Below, one piece after another: positions 36,040-43,696 of a stretch of 64,000 nt of DNA; the stretch's first letter is position 1, and the number at the start of each line of letters is the position of its first letter. The stretch comes from Cellulophaga sp. HaHaR_3_176. GTDB taxonomy: Bacteria; Bacteroidota; Bacteroidia; Flavobacteriales; Flavobacteriaceae. Below the pieces are notes generated by a model that did not search any database, was not told where the DNA came from, and saw nothing but the letters and a program-made list of their open reading frames with translations. The DNA is taken from positions 612,001-676,000 of the forward strand of contig NZ_CP058990.1 in assembly GCF_019021925.1 (NCBI RefSeq), read 5' to 3'. The translations under genes were made by a program, and so were the position numbers.

Positions 36040-36190
36040 ATAAACAGAAAGAACAAAAGAGAGGAATAAGATTATTTTATACGTAGAGACTACAGATCTC
36101 GTCAACATTGAAAATCCCCTCTCTTTTCTACACAGATTTTGTACAGTTCTATGAGGCTTTGACCTCGATTTTAAGTTGTTGAAACTCGCG
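36040..36190 (+). ncRNA. Candidate IS110 bridge RNA
   Basis: AAAAGAGAGG (36055-36064) pairs with CCTCTCTTTT (36118-36127), enclosing a loop that holds TATACGT (36078-36084; left target is TATACAT at 36003-36009) and CAACA (36103-36107; complementary to TGTTG at 37304-37308). A second hairpin has GAGG/CCTC (36153-36166) flanked by CAGTTCT (36144-36150), identical to the element's right end and core at 37296-37302, and TTTAAG (36170-36175), able to pair with CTTAAG at 36010-36015. These are the four guides expected of a bridge RNA. The exact ends are not known. Confidence 0.68.
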
Positions 36191-36221
36191 TAGTTTGTCC
36201 TTTCAAAAAAAACATTTTCTT

Positions 36222-37189
36222 ATGAATAAAGATATTAAATATTTTGGGATAGACATTAGTCATTTAGTATTTGATGTTACAGATTCCGATGGTAAATACT
36301 ATCAGTTTAAAAATACTGTAACTGGTTTTAATAAGTTTGTAAAACTCTTAAGTAAAGAGAGCCATTGTGTAATGGAAGCTACAGGATACTATCATTATCA
36401 ATTGGCTTATCATTTACTTGAATCAGGAGTAAAAGTATCGGTAGAAAATCCTTTATCAGTAAAGCGTTTTATACAGATGAAGTTATCTAAGATAAAGACC
36501 GATAAAAGTGATTCAAAACTGATTTGTTCTTATGCAGAACAGGTAGATTTAAAGTTATGGCAAGGAAATTCTAAACATCAAATAGAATGCCTGCAAATGA
36601 CAAGGCTACTATCAAGGCTGACAAAACAGAGCACGATGCTTAAAAATAAATTACACGGAGAATCTGTATTGGGTAATCCAAGTAAAGCTGTTGTTAGTTC
36701 TATAAGACGTATTTTAAAACAAGTACAGCAAGAAATAAAGACAATAGAAGACAAATTATTAGATTTAGTAAAGCAAGTGCATCAGGATATTTTAACACGT
36801 TTAAAAAGTATACCCGGAATAGGAGATAAGACAGCGATTATGTTAATTGTTATAACCGATGTTTTTCAAAGTTTGAACACGTAGCACAGTTATGCAGTTA
36901 CGTTGGAATTACGCCTACTATAAGGGAGTCTGGCAGTAGTGTTAAAGGTAGATCACGGATAAGTAAAGTCGGTAATAGAAAACTGCGCAATCTATTATTT
37001 TTATGTTCGTTTAATGCCTGTAAGCATAATAAAGCCTGCCGAGAACTTTATGAGCGCATAGTAAATAAAGGTAAAAGCAAGAAAGTTGCATTAATTGCTG
37101 TAGCAAATAAGCTGCTTAAACAATGCTTTGCTATTGCAAAATCAGGAAGACCGTATGATGAAACTTACGTTTCTGTATTGCCAAGATAA
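36222..37189 (+). pseudogene. IS110-family transposase, frameshifted
   Basis: The N-terminal DEDD/RuvC-like half (YFGIDISH, CVMEATGYYHYQ, KTDKSDSKLI) stops at 36884. The C-terminal half continues in the -1 frame from about 36873 to the stop at 37189, with GITPTIRESGSSVKGR carrying the catalytic serine and SKVGNRKLRNLLF. The junction is around AAAGTTTGAACAC (36868-36880); one missing T explains the break. An alternative TTG start at 36195 exists, but the ATG at 36222 begins directly before the first catalytic strand. Confidence 0.88.
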
Positions 37190-37207
37190 ATAGAGAATAC
37201 ATAGCAT

Positions 37208-37244
37208 AAAAAAACTCAAAGAATCAAGTTATTGAATCTTTGAG
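37208..37244 (-). terminator. Terminator-like hairpin in the right end of IS110
   Basis: CTCAAAGAATCAA (37215-37227) pairs with TTGAATCTTTGAG (37232-37244) with one mismatch. On the minus strand it is followed by seven T residues, so it could end transcription coming from the YwqK-like gene into the element. Confidence 0.65.
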
Positions 37245-37302
37245 CCTAAACTATTAGTGTCTCAAATTATTGAAGAATTTGTTTGTTTTTTACCTCAGTT
37301 CT

Positions 37303-37313
37303 TTGTTGGCAAA
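37303..37313. repeat. Displaced right end of array repeat I
   Basis: TTGTTGGCAAA lies directly after the IS110 right junction and completes the right arm of repeat I that was cut at 36011. Confidence 0.7.
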
Positions 37314-37316
37314 TCG

Positions 37317-37868
37317 TTATTTTATATACTCTCCATTTTCATAACGAATTGTTTCCAATAGATTTCCATCAATATCGTATAATTTCATTGTTCCATTTCC
37401 ATTATTAAAAGTTCCTTTATCCAATTCTTTACCTTGACCATCATAACAAGAAATAATTCTTGTTAATTTTCCATCGTTCCATTCTCTTTCAGTATATAAT
37501 TCTCCATTTGTATGATACCAAGTCCATTTTCCAATTCTTTTTCCGTGAATCAGAGTTCCAACTCCAGCTTGGTTTCCGTTATCGTGATAAAATTTCCATT
37601 CTCCATTTTGTTCATTGTTCAGAAACTCTCCGATTTGTTCTAATTCTCCATTATTATGAAACCATTTCCATAGTCCAGTCCTTTTTCCGTTATTATATTT
37701 TCCTCCACCTTGAAAATTTCCATTTTTGAAGTAGTATTTCCATTTACCGTTTTTTTGTCCATTAGAAATTTTCCCAGTCTTTTCAATCATTCCATTTTCG
37801 TAATATTCTTTACTTGTACTACAAGAACTAAAAATCACTATCAGAATTAGGAAAAAAATTTGTTTCAT
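37317..37868 (-). CDS. YwqK-like MORN-variant lipoprotein
   Basis: A protein of about 183 residues with a lipoprotein signal (MKQIFFLILIVIFSSCS). Six MORN-variant repeats follow, such as YYENGMIEKTGKISNGQKNG, YFKNGNFQGGGKYNNGKRTG and FHNNGELEQIGEFLNNEQNG. Such proteins are named YwqK-family antitoxin components, but the role is unproven and this copy is exported. An upstream in-frame ATG at 37931 lies inside array repeat J; the lipoprotein signal fixes the start at 37868. It is a single-gene unit between repeats I and J. Confidence 0.82.
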   Translation of the reverse strand: MKQIFFLILIVIFSSCSTSKEYYENGMIEKTGKISNGQKNGKWKYYFKNGNFQGGGKYNNGKRTGLWKWFHNNGELEQIGEFLNNEQNGEWKFYHDNGNQAGVGTLIHGKRIGKWTWYHTNGELYTEREWNDGKLTRIISCYDGQGKELDKGTFNNGNGTMKLYDIDGNLLETIRYENGEYIK

Positions 37869-37887
37869 AAAATGCACTTTCTTTAAT

Positions 37888-38030
37888 GTTTGCCAACGTG
37901 ATTGTGTATGGTTAGTTGCGTGTTTCAGCAACTAATTTAGTAAACAAAAACGAACGCGAGAAAATTCCGAAGGAATTTTCCAAATAGGCAACGACCAAAG
38001 CAATTAATTATACATGGTGTTGTACGCTGG
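37888..38030. repeat. attC-like array repeat J
   Basis: The left arm TTGCCAACGTGATTGTGTATGG and the right arm TTAATTATACATGGTGTTGTACG pair over most of their length. Inside lie two hairpins: TTAGTTGC/GCAACTAA (37912-37935) and GAAAATTCC-GAA-GGAATTTTC (37960-37980). The right arm carries TTATACAT (38008-38015) as in repeats B and I. It is the cleanest copy in the window. Confidence 0.82.
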
Positions 38031-38041
38031 CTTTAATTCCG

Positions 38042-38521
38042 CTATAAATGGTTAAATTCAAATTTTAATATTTGTTCTTTCAAGTGAATTTCACCTTCGA
38101 TAGGCTCATTCCCATCTTCCATATCCAAGAATTCAAATCCATAATCAGTCCGAAACCAACTTCCTCGATATTTAGTTTTTAATAATGAATCGCCTACCAC
38201 TTTGAAAAATTCCATATTCTCATTTCCTGCAATTCGATATCTACCTCTTTCGCTTCTGAACCTTTTTAATTGGTCAAAGTATGGTTCCGATTCGATTTGA
38301 TTTATAATTCGGTCAAGTTTTGCTTTATTCAGTTTGATATTAATATTCAGAGTATAGTCGCTTTCAAATCCATTGTGCGATATGTCTTCATCTTTAATAA
38401 CTTCATAGTTTTCGCCAAGGTCAATATTCAATTCATTTTCTAGTAAGATTATCCGCTTTTCTTGATTTGAGCAGGAAGCTAATAAAAATGTGAGAAGTAA
38501 GAATTTAAAAATGTATTTCAT
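38042..38521 (-). CDS. Small lipoprotein of unknown function
   Basis: A 159-residue protein with a lipoprotein signal (LLTFLLASCSNQE). The mature region is alpha/beta with no recognised family; KLNKAKLDRIINQIESEPYF and FRTDYGFEFLDMED are the most distinctive stretches. It is the first array unit after acs, between repeats J and K. Confidence 0.62.
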   Translation of the reverse strand: MKYIFKFLLLTFLLASCSNQEKRIILLENELNIDLGENYEVIKDEDISHNGFESDYTLNINIKLNKAKLDRIINQIESEPYFDQLKRFRSERGRYRIAGNENMEFFKVVGDSLLKTKYRGSWFRTDYGFEFLDMEDGNEPIEGEIHLKEQILKFEFNHL

Positions 38522-38532
38522 TGGTTTTTCAG

Positions 38533-38572
38533 CTTGCGTACAACGTACGGATAACCGTATAATTACGGTTAT
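38533..38572. repeat. Terminal array repeat K
   Basis: TTGCGTACAACGTACGG is a left-arm core like the other array repeats, followed by a perfect hairpin ATAACCGTA-TAAT-TACGGTTAT (38551-38572). It lies 30 bp beyond the acs stop codon and marks the boundary between the array and conserved chromosomal genes. Confidence 0.65.
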
Positions 38573-38602
38573 TTCTGTTTTATATGTATGTGAAATATTA
38601 TT

Positions 38603-40510
38603 TTAAACAACATTTTCTATAATTTCTTGTACAACTTCTGGGTTTAATAAAGTGCTGGTATCACCAAGGTTAGAAATATCATTACTCGCAATTTTACGTA
38701 AAATACGACGCATAATTTTTCCACTTCGTGTTTTTGGTAAGCCAGAAACAAACTGAATCTTATCTAGTTTAGCAATTGGCCCAATATGCTCTGTAATCTG
38801 CTGATTTATTTCTTTTCTTAAATTATCTCGATCTCTAGTTTCGCCAGTTTCTTTTAAAATAACATAACCATACAATGCATTTCCTTTTACATCATGTGGG
38901 AAGCCTACAATTGCAGATTCTGCTACTGCTGGGTGCTCGTTAATAGAATCTTCTATTGGTGCAGTTCCTAAATTATGACCAGATACAATTATAACATCAT
39001 CTACACGCCCTGTAATACGGTAATATCCTACAGCGTCGCGCAAAGCACCATCACCTGTAAAATAATTATTTTTGTATGCCGTAAAATAGGTATCTCTGTA
39101 GCGTTCGTGATTTCCCCATATAGTACGTGCCATTGATGGCCAAGGAAATTTTATACACAAACGCCCATCTACTTGGTTTCCTTTTATTTCATTACCCTCT
39201 TCATCCATTAAGGCTGGTTGTATGCCTATAAATGGTAATGTAGCATAGGTTGGGGTAGTGGGGGTTACATATGGTATTGGCGTTATCATAATTCCACCAG
39301 TTTCTGTTTGCCACCATGTATCTACAATCGGACTTTTCTTTTTACCTACATTGTTATTATACCAATGCCAAGCTTCTTCATTTATTGGTTCACCTACCGA
39401 GCCTAGTACTTTTAAGCTTGATAAGTCATGCTTTTCTATATATTCTAAATTTTCTTTGGCTAAAGCTCTTATAGCCGTTGGTGCGGTATAAAATTGATTT
39501 ACCTTATGTTTTTCAATCACTTCCCAAAAACGACCAAAATCAGGGTACGATGGTACCCCTTCAAACATTACTGTTGTAGCTCCGTTTGCTAATGGGCCAT
39601 AAACGATATAAGAGTGACCAGTAATCCACCCAATATCTGCAGTACACCAATACACATCGTTTTCTCGATATTGAAAGACATTTTTAAAAGTATATGCTGT
39701 ATATACCATATAACCACCTGTAGTATGTACCATACCTTTGGGTTTACCTGTTGACCCTGAGGTGTATAAAATAAAAAGAGGATCTTCTGCATCCATTATT
39801 TCTGCCACACAATCTCCATAAGCATCGTCTAAAAGTGGTTGCAACCATTTATCACGGTCAGCTTTCATGGGTATGTCTGTATTAATACGTTTAGCGACCA
39901 AAACATTAGTTACACCAGGACATTCTTCTAAAGCTTTATCTACAATACCTTTTAAATCAATTGTTTTAGCGCCCCTGTACGAACCATCAGAAGTGATTAC
40001 CATTTTACAATCAGAATCGTTGATTCTTGCAGATAATGCATTTGATGAAAAACCAGCAAAAACTACGGAATGTATAGCACCTATTCTAGCACAAGCTAAA
40101 ACAGATACAGCCAATTCAGGTATCATAGGTAAATAAATACACACGCGATCACCTTTTTTTACACCATGATCTTTTAAAACATTTGCCATACGGCAAACTC
40201 TCTCATGTAGTTGATAATATGTAATATGCTCAGCCTCTTCATTAGGGTCGTTAGGTTCAAATAAAATTGCTGTTTTATCGCCTCGTGTAGGTAGGTGCCT
40301 GTCAATACAGTTTTCTGTAATATTCAATTTAGCGCCTTCAAACCATTTTACTTCTGGTTTACTAAAATCCCAACTTAAAACGGTATCCCATTTTTTACGC
40401 CAAACAAAATGCTCTTCGGCTATTTCTTCCCAAAAAGCTTCTGGGTTTCTTACTGATTTTCTATAAACTTGAAAATATTCTTCTAAATGTTTGATATGGT
40501 AATTACTCAT
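38603..40510 (-). CDS. acs: Acetyl-CoA synthetase
   Basis: A 635-residue AMP-forming acetate-CoA ligase. The adenylation motifs YTSGSTGKPKGMVHT (about residues 249-263) and DTWWQTETGG are present. The C-terminal PKTRSGKIMRRILRK carries the lysine that is typically acetylated for control. The length is normal. It is last in the order DUF4212 protein, symporter, acs, a conserved acetate uptake and activation set. Repeat K begins 30 bp after its stop. Confidence 0.96.
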   Translation of the reverse strand: MSNYHIKHLEEYFQVYRKSVRNPEAFWEEIAEEHFVWRKKWDTVLSWDFSKPEVKWFEGAKLNITENCIDRHLPTRGDKTAILFEPNDPNEEAEHITYYQLHERVCRMANVLKDHGVKKGDRVCIYLPMIPELAVSVLACARIGAIHSVVFAGFSSNALSARINDSDCKMVITSDGSYRGAKTIDLKGIVDKALEECPGVTNVLVAKRINTDIPMKADRDKWLQPLLDDAYGDCVAEIMDAEDPLFILYTSGSTGKPKGMVHTTGGYMVYTAYTFKNVFQYRENDVYWCTADIGWITGHSYIVYGPLANGATTVMFEGVPSYPDFGRFWEVIEKHKVNQFYTAPTAIRALAKENLEYIEKHDLSSLKVLGSVGEPINEEAWHWYNNNVGKKKSPIVDTWWQTETGGIMITPIPYVTPTTPTYATLPFIGIQPALMDEEGNEIKGNQVDGRLCIKFPWPSMARTIWGNHERYRDTYFTAYKNNYFTGDGALRDAVGYYRITGRVDDVIIVSGHNLGTAPIEDSINEHPAVAESAIVGFPHDVKGNALYGYVILKETGETRDRDNLRKEINQQITEHIGPIAKLDKIQFVSGLPKTRSGKIMRRILRKIASNDISNLGDTSTLLNPEVVQEIIENVV

Positions 40511-40530
40511 CTAAAACTTTTTTAAATTTT

Positions 40531-42240
40531 TTAATGTCCCGTTGCTTCTCCCGCGCCACTAGGTATTCTTATATCTTCTACAATGTCTTGAACCTCTTGC
40601 GGTGGTTTTGGTGTAAATTTCATTACAACTATAGCTACTATAAAGTTAGCAATCATAGCAATACTACCAAATCCTTCTGGTGAGATTCCTCCGTTTCCGA
40701 AATTAAACCAGTATTCTGCAGGCGTACCTCCGCCAAACCACCCGAATTTGAATTTTGTCATATAGAAAAGCATAAATAAAGTGCCTACAATCATACCTGA
40801 AATAGCACCTTCTTTATTCATTTTTTTATAAAAAATACCCAGTACAATGGCTGGGAAAAATGAAGCTGCTGCTAAACCAAATGCTAAAGCAACTACTGCG
40901 GCAACAAACCCTGGTGGGTTTATACCAAAATAGCCAGCAATAACAACAGCCACAGTTGCCGATATACGAGCAGCCCATAATTCGCCTTTGTCCGAAATGT
41001 CTGGTTTTATAATTTTTTTAATCAAATCATGAGATACAGAGGCAGAGATAACTAAAAGTAACCCAGCAGCTGTAGAAAGCGCAGCCGCTAATCCACCAGC
41101 AGCAACTAATGCTATTACCCAAGCAGGTAAATCTGCAATTTCTGGGTTTGCCAATACCATAATGTCATTATCAATAGTCAATTCATTCTTAGCTTTATCG
41201 GCTACGTATTGAATTTTTCCATCATTATTTTTATCATCAAAAGCCAATAAACCAGTGTCTTCCCAATTTTTAAACCATTGTGGCATGCTTGAATAGGCCT
41301 TGTTGCTTACAGTATTAATCAAGTTTGTTTTTGCAAATACAGATACAGCAGGGGCTGTAGTATATAAAATAGCGATTAATAATAATGCTATTCCTGCCGA
41401 TTTACGAGCATCTTTTACTTTTTTAACAGTGAAAAAACGAACAATTACATGCGGTAAGCCTGCTGTACCGACCATTAATGCTAGTGTAATTGCAAATATA
41501 TCGATGGTAGATTTTGAACCGTCGGTATATTTATTGAAGCCAAGTTCGGTAGATAGACCGTCTAGTTTATCTAAAAGAAACATTCCTGAACCGTCATTTA
41601 CTGTAGATCCCATGCCTAATTGCGGAATAGGGTTTCCTGTCATTTGTATCGATATGAAAATCGCAGGTACCATAAAGGCGAAAATTAGTACGCAATATTG
41701 TGCTACTTGAGTATAAGTGATACCTTTCATTCCGCCTAAAACAGCGTAAAATAAAACAATCACCATTCCGATGATGACTCCTGTATTAATATCTACTTGT
41801 AAAAACCTTGAAAATACAACACCCACGCCACGCATTTGCCCTGCTACGTATGTAAAAGAAACAATTAATGCACAAATTACAGCAACGATACGAGCAGTTT
41901 TTGAGTAATACCGATCCCCAATAAAATCAGGAACAGTGAATTTTCCGAATTTACGTAGATAAGGAGCTAGTAGTAATGCTAATAATACATAACCACCAGT
42001 CCATCCCATAAGGTAAACAGAACCATCATAGCCAGCAAAAGAGATTATACCTGCCATAGATATAAATGAAGCAGCAGACATCCAATCGGCAGCAGTAGCC
42101 ATTCCGTTTGCTAATGGAGAAACACCGCCACCAGCTACATAAAATTCTTTTGTAGAACCAGCTCTAGACCAAATTGCGATTCCGATATAAATAGCAAAAG
42201 TGATGCCCACTAATACATAGGTCCAAGTTTGAACACTCAT
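40531..42240 (-). CDS. Sodium:solute symporter (acetate/short-chain acid type, ActP-like)
   Basis: A 569-residue SSS-family transporter with about 13 helices. Typical stretches are FYVAGGGVSPLANGMATAADWMSAASF (near residues 33-59, start of the family core) and GMKGITYTQVAQY. Its position between a DUF4212 gene and acs indicates acetate or another short-chain acid as substrate (VC_2705-like subfamily). It lies 24 bp after the DUF4212 gene and 20 bp before acs, so one transcript is likely. Confidence 0.92.
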   Translation of the reverse strand: MSVQTWTYVLVGITFAIYIGIAIWSRAGSTKEFYVAGGGVSPLANGMATAADWMSAASFISMAGIISFAGYDGSVYLMGWTGGYVLLALLLAPYLRKFGKFTVPDFIGDRYYSKTARIVAVICALIVSFTYVAGQMRGVGVVFSRFLQVDINTGVIIGMVIVLFYAVLGGMKGITYTQVAQYCVLIFAFMVPAIFISIQMTGNPIPQLGMGSTVNDGSGMFLLDKLDGLSTELGFNKYTDGSKSTIDIFAITLALMVGTAGLPHVIVRFFTVKKVKDARKSAGIALLLIAILYTTAPAVSVFAKTNLINTVSNKAYSSMPQWFKNWEDTGLLAFDDKNNDGKIQYVADKAKNELTIDNDIMVLANPEIADLPAWVIALVAAGGLAAALSTAAGLLLVISASVSHDLIKKIIKPDISDKGELWAARISATVAVVIAGYFGINPPGFVAAVVALAFGLAAASFFPAIVLGIFYKKMNKEGAISGMIVGTLFMLFYMTKFKFGWFGGGTPAEYWFNFGNGGISPEGFGSIAMIANFIVAIVVMKFTPKPPQEVQDIVEDIRIPSGAGEATGH

Positions 42241-42264
42241 AAGTATATGTTTTTAGTTGGTAGT

Positions 42265-42525
42265 TTATTCGTTGTATCCATATTTTTTATCAAGCTTATT
42301 CATTAATCTAATATAGATGTAAATAAGAATAACAAAAACGTAAATAGAACCTTGTTGGGCAAACCAAAAACCAAGTTTAAAACCACCAATTTGTATTTGG
42401 TCGAGTGCATCTTTAAATAAAATTCCAGCTCCGAATGAAACAGCGAACCAGATGGCTAGAAGAATAAATAAATATCGGACATTTTCCTTCCAATAAGCAG
42501 TTGCTTTTTTTTGTTTTTCGGACAT
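42265..42525 (-). CDS. DUF4212 small subunit of the solute symporter
   Basis: An 86-residue protein with two membrane helices. The segments YWKENVRYLFILLAIWFAVS and IYIYIRLMNKLDKKYG are the DUF4212 signature. Members are found directly before ActP-like symporters and are thought to be accessory subunits. It begins the symporter-acs unit, 73 bp downstream of anmK. Confidence 0.9.
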   Translation of the reverse strand: MSEKQKKATAYWKENVRYLFILLAIWFAVSFGAGILFKDALDQIQIGGFKLGFWFAQQGSIYVFVILIYIYIRLMNKLDKKYGYNE

Positions 42526-42598
42526 TATAAAGGTTCTTTTAAGTTGAGTTATAATGTTCTAATATAATAATTTGTAGCGAGATAGGCTATCTTAAATT

Positions 42599-43675
42599 TC
42601 AATTAGGAATATAAATTACACCACTAATTGAATCTTTTTGTGCTCCTGTAACAGAAGATAATACGTTTGTTTGTTTATTAATTCGTAAAACACCCATTAG
42701 AGCAAATATTAAAGCTTCTTTAAATTCGATTATAGTTTTATTAGGAACAATAACTTTAACATAGTTGCCAAGCTTAAGTTGTAGTGTTTCAATTAAAAAA
42801 TCATTTAAAGCACCACCACCTGTTATTAATAATGAGCTTTCTGGTTTTGTTGTGTTCTGCAAAATATCTTCCGCAATTTTTTCACAAACGTGCAGTACTG
42901 ATGTATGTAGTAGATTTTCAATAGAGTCGTCAGTAGCATCAATTATAGGAACAACTTCTTTTAAAAACCATTCGTAACCAATCGATTTAGGAAAAGGAAG
43001 ATTATAATACTCTAACGAATTTAGAGCCTTTAACATAGTCGTGTTAATAGTCCCTTTTCTAGCCATTTTACCACCATTATCATAAGCAAAGCCTGCTTTT
43101 CGGGTACTATAATTAAGGCCCATATTTGCTAAACCAATATCATAAGCAATTCTTTTGTTTTGATATTCGAATGATATATTGCTGATACCCCCGAGGTTTA
43201 AACAAAAATCGTAATCACTAAAAAATAATCGATCTCCAATAGGTACTAAAGGGGCGCCTTGGCCGCCTAAAGCAACATCGTTAGTTCTAAAATCGCAGAT
43301 AACCTCTACACCAGTTTCATTTGTAATATGCTGCCCAGAACCTATTTGATAGGTAAAGCCTTTTTTAGGTTGATGATGTGTAGTGTGCCCATGACTAGCA
43401 ATATAATCGACCTCTAATTTTTCCTCATCAATAAAAAATTTAACTTGTTTACCTAACCAAGTACCATAACTATTGTGGAATTGTAATAAATCGGCAGCAG
43501 AAAGAAAAATAGCATCTTTAAGTTTAATTTCCATTTTAGGAGAATAACTAACACTTTTAGTTTTCTTAATTTCAAATTCCCATTTATTATTAGCTTCCCA
43601 AATGTGGCAATAAGCAAGGTCTAAACCATCTAAAGATGTGCCAGACATTAAGCCTATAATTTTAAATACTTTCAT
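42599..43675 (-). CDS. anmK: Anhydro-N-acetylmuramic acid kinase
   Basis: A 358-residue kinase that hydrolyses and phosphorylates 1,6-anhydro-MurNAc to MurNAc-6-phosphate in cell-wall recycling. The phosphate-binding start GLMSGTSLDGLD (residues 8-19) and the segment LNLGGISN, along with LLITGGGALNDFL, are clear. MurQ, which uses its product, is encoded nearby at 46684. It lies 21 bp downstream of the GH3 gene. Confidence 0.94.
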   Translation of the reverse strand: MKVFKIIGLMSGTSLDGLDLAYCHIWEANNKWEFEIKKTKSVSYSPKMEIKLKDAIFLSAADLLQFHNSYGTWLGKQVKFFIDEEKLEVDYIASHGHTTHHQPKKGFTYQIGSGQHITNETGVEVICDFRTNDVALGGQGAPLVPIGDRLFFSDYDFCLNLGGISNISFEYQNKRIAYDIGLANMGLNYSTRKAGFAYDNGGKMARKGTINTTMLKALNSLEYYNLPFPKSIGYEWFLKEVVPIIDATDDSIENLLHTSVLHVCEKIAEDILQNTTKPESSLLITGGGALNDFLIETLQLKLGNYVKVIVPNKTIIEFKEALIFALMGVLRINKQTNVLSSVTGAQKDSISGVIYIPN

Positions 43676-43696
43676 GCTATCAAGCTATATGTTTGT

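Larger units (their letters stand above)
36012..37302 (+). mobile_element. IS110-family insertion sequence with CT core
   Basis: The boundaries are deduced from the duplicated CT dinucleotide (36010-36011 and 37301-37302): removing 36012-37302 rejoins TTATACATCT to TTGTTGGCAA and restores a normal array-repeat arm. The element has no terminal inverted repeats. It has a 210-bp non-coding region before the transposase and 113 bp after it, as in the IS110 (not IS1111) subgroup. The transposase frame is broken. Confidence 0.8.

Noticed and set aside
37208..37244. IS1111-type bridge RNA in the right end of the IS110 element
   Set aside because: The hairpin is short and terminator-like, and all guide matches are found in the left region instead.
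28858..38572. A classical class of mobile or chromosomal integron
   Set aside because: Repeat ends do not consistently fit the attC cores (RYYYAAC / GTTRRRY) and no IntI-type tyrosine recombinase is encoded in the window; only the general architecture is similar.
28858..38572. CRISPR array
   Set aside because: The repeats are 140-200 bp, imperfect and separated by whole genes, with no short regular spacers and no cas genes.
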